A stretch of DNA of 64,000 bases, from assembly GCA_028554795.2 (NCBI GenBank), contig CM068827.1:71955809-72019808 (forward strand), written 5' to 3'. Below the pieces are notes generated by a model. It did not search any database, was not told where the DNA came from, and saw nothing but the letters and a program-made list of their open reading frames with translations. A program made the translations under genes and the position numbers. Positions 1-64,000 of this stretch are shown in pieces (the stretch's first letter is position 1; each line of letters begins with the position of its first letter). The stretch comes from Sinohyriopsis cumingii (lineage: Eukaryota; Mollusca; Bivalvia; Unionida; Unionidae).

Positions 1-1297
1 TAGTGTCTCAAAGACATAAAGATGTCTTCTTTCATGTAGTCTAATCTCAATATGTCAGGCACCATATAGTAAAATATCTTCTTTTTTTTAACAACTGGCA
101 AAACTATTTGTGACCAATTAATGTATTTGCTGTTTTGAAGGCTTGATTTACCGTGTATCTACTTTTTTTGCAGCCATTTATTTCTTAAATACTCACAAAG
201 GAAACTTGTGCATATAATTTAACAGCCATATCAAATATTTTATTTTACAAAATAATACAAAAGTTCACTCAAACATGCTGATTAAAAAGTTTAAAAGCTG
301 CAAATAAGTTTCTTATTGAGAAATCATGGGATGGTGTAGCAGCAAATTGAAGATAATTAAAGTATACTGATACACTAAACTAGACTATTTTCAGAAATCA
401 AACTGACCTATAAACAAAACAATACCAGTCTCTTCAAAATGTTTGGATAAGGGATATTTGCCAGTACATAAAATATCCTAAGATAACAATTCCAACCTGG
501 ACAAGTTTCAGTGAAGAATAATAAATAATTACTTTTTCTGATAGTAAACATCACTTATCCTTCATGTCTGTAATAACTCAAAACTGCTTTTGAAAACTCT
601 CCATTTATTACAGTGCCGAGTTTTCTATAATAGTTAACATTAATTTAAAAAAAAGTTGAAGCAAACTTGTATTCAAGCACCTGTACACCAAAAAATTTTG
701 ATATGTTTCTTTTTTAAGAATATATACAGCAACATTTCTAAAGAATTAAATTATTCTAGAATTTGCACATCAGTTATGGCAGAAATTTTAATTTTAAGAA
801 AAAAAAACTTTAAAATGAAATAGATTAAACAACACAATATTTAACTTGCAAATCTTGATTACAGAATTATTAATATTTATAAATAAACTCCAAAATGAAA
901 CTGTTCAAGTAATAAAAGTACACCATAAGCAAACACTCATTAACTTATTGCAGTATGAAAGTAGTTTTGGATTCATCGATAGAAATCTCCTTTTCATACA
1001 TTTCAACAATTGATTAAGGCAAAGAGAAAATGCTTGTAATCTGTTTCCTTTAGTATGTGCCTAGTAAGCATAAGAAGAGTCACAGGGATGATAATTCATT
1101 CATATGCCCAGCTAGCCCACACAAATAACCAGACTCTAATCAACAAAGCTTTTATCAGTTTCCAGCAGCCATTGTAAACCACCTTTTATCATACAGAAAA
1201 TAAATTCACATGAAAGTGATCCTGACCACGGAAATGTTGACCCTTTGGAAAGGGCATAAAAGACATAAAACATTAAAACTTGTATTATTTTCTATTA
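1..1297. other. AT-rich flank downstream of DMXL; nothing recognised
   Basis: No convincing coding, RNA or repeat signature. It could be intergenic. Confidence 0.5.
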
Positions 1298-1485
1298 GGG
1301 CTGTTCCAGTAAAACATACTGGAACCCAAGGAAGGCACTTTTAATGTGGGGTACTCACCCATAGATGCAATTTAGAATTTTCTTACTATTTTAATATGAA
1401 CTCTATGAAATTTTAAGTACCCTGGCATATATTTTTTAAAATCTGCCTTCCCTGGGTACCAAGTATAATTTAAATGGCACAGCCC
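1298..1485. mobile_element. PIF/Harbinger-like MITE (188 bp) with TTA target duplication
   Basis: Imperfect terminal inverted repeats of about 40 bp (GGGCTGTTCCAG... against GGGCTGTGCCAT...), both including an 'AC(C)CA.GGAAGGC' block. The element is flanked by TTA at 1295-1297 and 1486-1488. Short size, no ORF, TTA duplication and GGG-type ends suit a PIF/Harbinger-derived MITE. Confidence 0.7.
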
Positions 1486-2094
1486 TTAGATCAAAATAGA
1501 AGCACTACACTGAGCTGATAAAAAAAGGTGGGTTTTTTCTTGTTATTTTCCCCATCAAATTACTGTTCTTAAAATCTGCTTCAGATATTATCAATGACCT
1601 TCTCAGACAGTCAGATTTTACTGGGTGACAGTCACAGGCTTTGAGCATCCTTGGAGTGACTGCAAATACAACACTATTACAACCACAGTTCATGCATCAG
1701 TATTTACCTTGATTAGCCACTACAGCTGATATCTTGCATGAAACTACGGCTGAAATGCATGCAGTCCACTCATATAATACAACGCACAGTTAAACTGTTA
1801 TGAGTGATCTATCTTAATATACAATGTATAGAGATATTTATTCTTACTTTCAATTACACTGGTCCAATATGGCCTTCTTTGTAAGCTAGTATGTATAAAA
1901 CATTTTAAGATCTATGAGCTAAACAAAAATACTTAATCAACATTAGTAAAGTATAAAATGAAGGTCATAATGACCTTATTTGCTTGTAAAGGTGTGGTAC
2001 TAACAGAGATGCATTCAATTGTCAGGTTTAACATTTCTAACATGAACAGCACCCTTGAATTCAGCTTTAAATGTCATTTCAACAAAGTCAAAGA

Positions 2095-2232
2095 TGCATG
2101 AAATATGTCACAGAGACCTCTTTTGCAATAAGGGTTTATACATTAAATATGTCACAATGAACTCTTCTGCAATAAGGGTTTACACATGAAATATGTCACA
2201 ATGACCTTTTCTGCAATAAGGGTTTAGTACTT
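2095..2232. repeat. 45-bp tandem repeat, three copies
   Basis: Three successive units containing AAATATGTCACAATGACC and GCAATAAGGGTTTA, lying inside array C. This is a local expansion of part of a monomer. Confidence 0.75.
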
Positions 2233-2263
2233 ATTACACATCAAGATCTATACTCTCACCAAA

Positions 2264-2455
2264 TCACCTGTCTGCGTGGGTTCAAGTCTCAGGCTTGGCT
2301 AACATGGGAACATGAGAAAGCTTGCCAGTAGCTTCTCGTGGGTCAGTAGTTCTTCCTGGGGATTTCCAGGGTTCTTCCTCCACCAGTTATACTGGCTGCC
2401 ATGTATAGCATATCTTTTGCTGAAAAATGGCATTAAACACCTACAACAACAACAA
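2264..2455 (+). mobile_element. SINE-A copy, 5'-truncated
   Basis: Matches SINE-A from the B-box region (GTCTGCGTGGGTTCAAGTCT) through the conserved body (CTTGCCAGTAGCTTCTCGTG, GGTTCTTCCTCCACCA, GCTGAAAAATGGCATTAAAC) to a CAACAACAACAA tail. The tRNA A-box end is missing. Confidence 0.8.
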
Positions 2456-3480
2456 TTCTCTCCAAGTGTCATGGTTGTAGGTATATATAGTATGCCAAAA
2501 ATGCTGGTGGTCATAAACAAAATGCAAAAACTTAACCGTAACAGAGAAAATATAGCTCGCAGCAACCTTCTTTTGCTTTTGGGGTTTGGTACAAAAAAAT
2601 GCATAATACCATCAATTTCATGATTCTAGCATGAAAAGTGCCTGAGAAATAAACATCAAACAAAAACATAACCAAAGTTTGTGAAGTATAAGATATTGCC
2701 CAAAATGACCTACATTTGCAATAAGATGCAATGAGATGCATTCACTCACCAAGTTCCATGAATATAGATAGATGTACACAGCATGTATAAATTCTATGTG
2801 GTCATGAGCTGAATGCAAAAACATAAGCTGATAAAATGTGAAATGTTGGTCATAGTGACCTTTTCTTATGCAGGTATAGTACTAATAAAAATGTGTAAAC
2901 TGCATGAAGTTTAATGATTCTAGCATGTACAGTACTTGAAACATAAACACACAAAATGTATCCAAAGTAGGTGAAGCAGACAATAAAAATCAGTGACTTC
3001 ATTTGTGATGAGGATTTAGAACTCGTCAAGATGCATCTCTCGAAGTTTCACAAGTCAACGAAGAACAGTGGACATACAGAGTGCAAAAAGTCCTGTAATC
3101 ATGAGGTAGATGCACTAGCTTAATCTAATAGACTAAATTGTGAAATATAGGGCACAGTGACCTTTGTTGCACTGGTAAGCTACTAAAAGAGATTTATACA
3201 ATAATCTATTTTCATGACAACATCATCAACAGTGCTTGAGAAATAAACTTATAGCACAACATTTAAGCAATGTCAGTGAAAAGAGATCATGTAACCTACT
3301 TCTCTTAAGAGAATGTAGTACTCGTGAAGATGCATCTCATCATAAAGTTTCATTATTCTAGGTATAAACAGTACACATAACAGGATGCAAAAACAAAAAC
3401 TGGCCATATGCTAAACACTAAAACTTGCAAAGAATTTATTAATAATGTATATGTACAAAGCCTTCCCAGGAGGTAAGCAT

Positions 3481-4037
3481 CATGGAATGCACTCCAACCT
3501 ATTTAATAAAGACTTAAGAAGAATATGGTCAATATGTAATGTGACTGCACCCGTGTATATCCTGATGACACTGGTGGTAGTACAATACTCTCAACTTTGT
3601 AGAGGTAAGCTAAAAGTCACAGAGAATCTAATAAATGTACATGCAACTAGCCCATGTTTTTTAATGCAGTAAAATGAACATACAGTTCTAAGTCTGATAT
3701 ACCTTTGAGGAAATATGTAAATATGTGCATAATATATGCCCAGCACAAAAAATATTCACATAAAAATGAATTTGGACCACATGCATCAGGCAACAGTTTG
3801 TGTTACTTGGCACTGACATCAATACGCTAAACAATGATAAACCTTAAATACATGACAAGCAAACTGTGTGCATTTTTGAAACCTCTGAAACATAACAGAG
3901 TTGTACATTAATGGAAGATATATAGGTTCCCTTTGCAAAAGAAGCTAACCATTCTTAGAATATTGGAGCGATAAAGTGATTGAGTCATATATAGTTTGTG
4001 AAATAATTAAGAAACAATAAAGGATAACATCACTAAG

Positions 4038-4117
<80 letters not shown>

Positions 4118-5172
4118 TGAACTGTAAACAAATTTGACAACTTCAAATGATCAGTGAAAAATTACTTCATTATGACACCAAAATATTGAAGAATAACTAA
4201 TCAATAAAGATTGTATCATAAATATTTAAATTTTCCAACCTTTTACCATTTCTGCTTAATTACACAATAAATATATACATACTCTACACTAAAAATATTA
4301 ATAGCAGAACATATTATTTACAGTGTATATTACTTTATGACATTTTCTTAACACAGAAATTAAAGAATGAACCAAATAAAGAGTCATTACAGACTGTACA
4401 TGGGTATCTATTAACAGTTCTGTCCACTTCTTGTGTCCCCAAGGCATTTACTGGCACAAAAAACTACTAATTTTACTTCATATCTATAACACAAAGTGTC
4501 TGGTTCTGTATTCATGTATATGGAATACATGAATCAACCAAAAAACAACAACAAAAAAACTGTATGATTAGAAATTTTGTCTGGTAAAATATTGTTAACA
4601 CAACATTATTTTTTTAAAATATGTAAATTTTTCCATTTTCTCAATATAATGTAATAAAACTCTGCATGGGTTTTAAATCATGGGTTTCAATGAAGCTTGA
4701 AGAAAAGTTGCTTTTCAGACAAAATGTCCTGATTGTACAGTATGTTTATTTCAAGTCTTGAAGGACTGTTTCACAGCTAAAACAAACCAGGTGGCAATGT
4801 CAAGCCCATGATTCAAGCATTTGGTAAAATAAGCAACACTGACCGGAAATTCAAAATGTTGAGTTTAATGCAAAAAATTGTCTTAGTCTCATAAAGGGAA
4901 ATGGAATTTATGGAAAAAAGCAACAAGGGGTTCAGGAAATATAAACAAAATGCTTTAACCAAAACCTAATGTACATTTTGTTTCAACCATGACTTTTAAT
5001 GCCAAGGTTAAAGTTGCAGGTAACAGGTACAGTGTGAACTGTCTTCACTTTATAATTTGTCCCCAAGCATGAATGAAATCAAGAATGTGTTTTGGAAATA
5101 TAGCTATTCCTCATTACAATATGCTTTCTTGTAACACACTTCTGGGGCCATGACCAAGTTAATCCCATCATA
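3481..5172. other. AT-rich flank with a microsatellite; nothing else recognised
   Basis: No coding signal. The part nearest 6188 could be DMXL 3' UTR. A minus-strand AATAAA (TTTATT at 4745-4750) exists, but nothing ties it to the transcript. Confidence 0.4.
4042..4118. repeat. (TA)n-(CA)n microsatellite
   Basis: About 31 TA units followed by seven AC units. Confidence 0.98.
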
Positions 5173-5387
5173 CCGTATATACTCACTTATGAGTCAAGTT
5201 AAATTGCAAACAACAGAGATGCTAATTTTCTGTCAGAGCATAATGCAACTGCAGACCAGGGTATATGATTGTTCTACGGATTACTCCCAAAAACTGTACA
5301 GACTCAGATCTGTTGGTGCACTATGTGATGACAGATCTGGTCTGTGAAGTTTGCAGTTGGATTAGACTTATAAGTGAGTATTTACAG
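5173..5387. mobile_element. TA-flanked MITE family G, copy 1
   Basis: Ends CCGTATATACTCACTTATGA and, inverted, CTGTAAATACTCACTTATAA, directly flanked by TA. The interior has further inverted blocks around AGATCTG and GCAAAC. No ORF. Related copies lie at 38000, 39500, 42345 and 56258. TA duplication suggests a Tc1/mariner-like helper; the superfamily is not proven. Confidence 0.7.
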
Positions 5388-6187
5388 TAAAACAATATGG
5401 GTTGAAAGAAGGCAAGATGAAGCCTAGTGTTAAATCATTATTTCCTTTTCAAAGCACCATTATTTGATAAATTTTTGAAGTTGCCACAATTCCACAGGTC
5501 AGTATATTATGCTGCTCTCAATATGATGCAGTTCTGCCAGTAATACAGTTTGGTACATAATGTGGTTGGTGGTTACGGACTTAACTACTGCATTGTGATG
5601 AGGAAGACAGACAGACAGCTGTGTAAACAAATAAAAAATCTTTCTGCTAATTTTCTATGAGAGTGACCTTGACCTCATGGTTAAAAGGGCATGTGAATAT
5701 ACCAAAGACTTAGTTTCATAAACATTTAAAATCAGTATCTGGGGATTTAGAAATACTGGCAAATGAACAAACTTTATCAAGAACTTAAGGAACATTTTCT
5801 ATGACTGTGCCCTTGATCCAAAGATCAAAGAAGTCAGCAAATATGTCACAGACTGAAAAGTTCATAATCATTCATGCCAGGTATAAGAAGCTTTTATGCC
5901 AAGTACAAGAAGCTATCAAACAGTTTAGGAAATATATGCAGATGAAAAACTTAACCCAACACCTTAACAAAACTGTTGATGCTGGTGCTGGTGGAAAAAT
6001 GATTGCTATGTTTTGCCGCCTACATTCCAACTAACGTGGGCTTGACAAAAATTAACAGTTACATAAAATAAAAAAATTATATATAATATCTCAGATTGGT
6101 CAAATATACTAAAATGGGCATAATTTAAGTGAAAAACACCTCATAAAGAACATCTACAATCACTGAGTATTGCACCAAAAATTCAAA
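5388..6187. other. Probable DMXL 3' UTR / downstream flank
   Basis: Directly follows the DMXL stop codon on the minus strand. No coding signal and no clear polyadenylation signal close to the stop. It may be transcribed, but the sequence does not show where the transcript ends. Confidence 0.35.

Positions 6188-64000
<57,813 letters not shown>

Larger units (their letters stand above)
1690..3480. repeat. Tandem-repeat array C, copy 1
   Basis: Degenerate monomers share 'AAGTTTCATGATTCTAGCATGAACAG'-like, 'TGAAATATGGGTCACAGTGACC'-like and 'CAAGATGCATCTC' motifs in fixed order. The same order, including the block with TTTACCTTGATTAGCCACTA near its start, recurs at 40590-42260. A SINE interrupts it at 2264-2455. 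Short open frames within it look like chance. Confidence 0.6.

Noticed and set aside
4745..4750. Minus-strand AATAAA as DMXL polyadenylation signal
   Set aside because: About 1.4 kb from the stop in AT-rich DNA, where such hexamers occur by chance; no supporting downstream GT-rich context identified.

Overview
This is a eukaryotic (animal) window: one long, intron-rich protein-coding gene on the minus strand, and introns and flanks filled with AT-rich DNA and transposable elements. Its SINE types and its arrays of roughly 140-base tandem repeats with 'tgaccttgacctttgacc'-like motifs resemble repeats known from molluscs. A lophotrochozoan, probably a bivalve mollusc, is therefore the best guess. 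This is inference from repeat style, not a database match.

The gene is the 3' part of a DmX-like / rabconnectin-3A gene (DMXL1/DMXL2 co-orthologue). I could place 16 coding exons between 64000 and 6188. Every junction has GT and AG ends, and codon phase is continuous from the first to the last exon, giving a 651-residue C-terminal portion that ends at a TAA at 6190-6188. The partial protein runs from the conserved segment with KKTYREKYIPPEL, through a strongly acidic exon and the conserved C-terminal body, into the terminal WD40 repeats. The gene enters from beyond 64000, so the N-terminal part is outside the window. The introns are large; the biggest is about 18.4 kb (35125-53513).

The rest is mobile DNA. 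Recognisable families are: (i) tRNA-derived SINEs of three types (A: five copies; B: three copies; C: two copies), many with target-site duplications (TSDs); (ii) a ~790-bp non-autonomous hAT-like family with AGACCTGCCAAC termini (five copies); (iii) a separate 753-bp internally deleted hAT element that still encodes a zinc finger, inserted inside a SINE with a perfect 8-bp TSD; (iv) a piggyBac-like TTAA element, PIF/Harbinger-like MITEs, a TA-flanked MITE family (five copies), a CATGCCAACC-ended family and a foldback family; (v) a frameshifted pogo/Tigger-type transposase pseudogene at 28619-30179; (vi) a decayed DIRS-like (tyrosine recombinase) retroelement on the minus strand near 57.4-58.5 kb; (vii) several arrays of ~140-200-base tandem repeats, some resembling bivalve 'pearl'-type elements, and many microsatellites.

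I see no second host gene, no non-SINE tRNA or rRNA, no CRISPR, and no gene cluster of an undescribed system. The most interesting points are a candidate 51-bp in-frame cassette exon touching a hAT insertion, the nested hAT-in-SINE with intact TSDs, and a foldback element lying directly next to a coding-exon splice acceptor.
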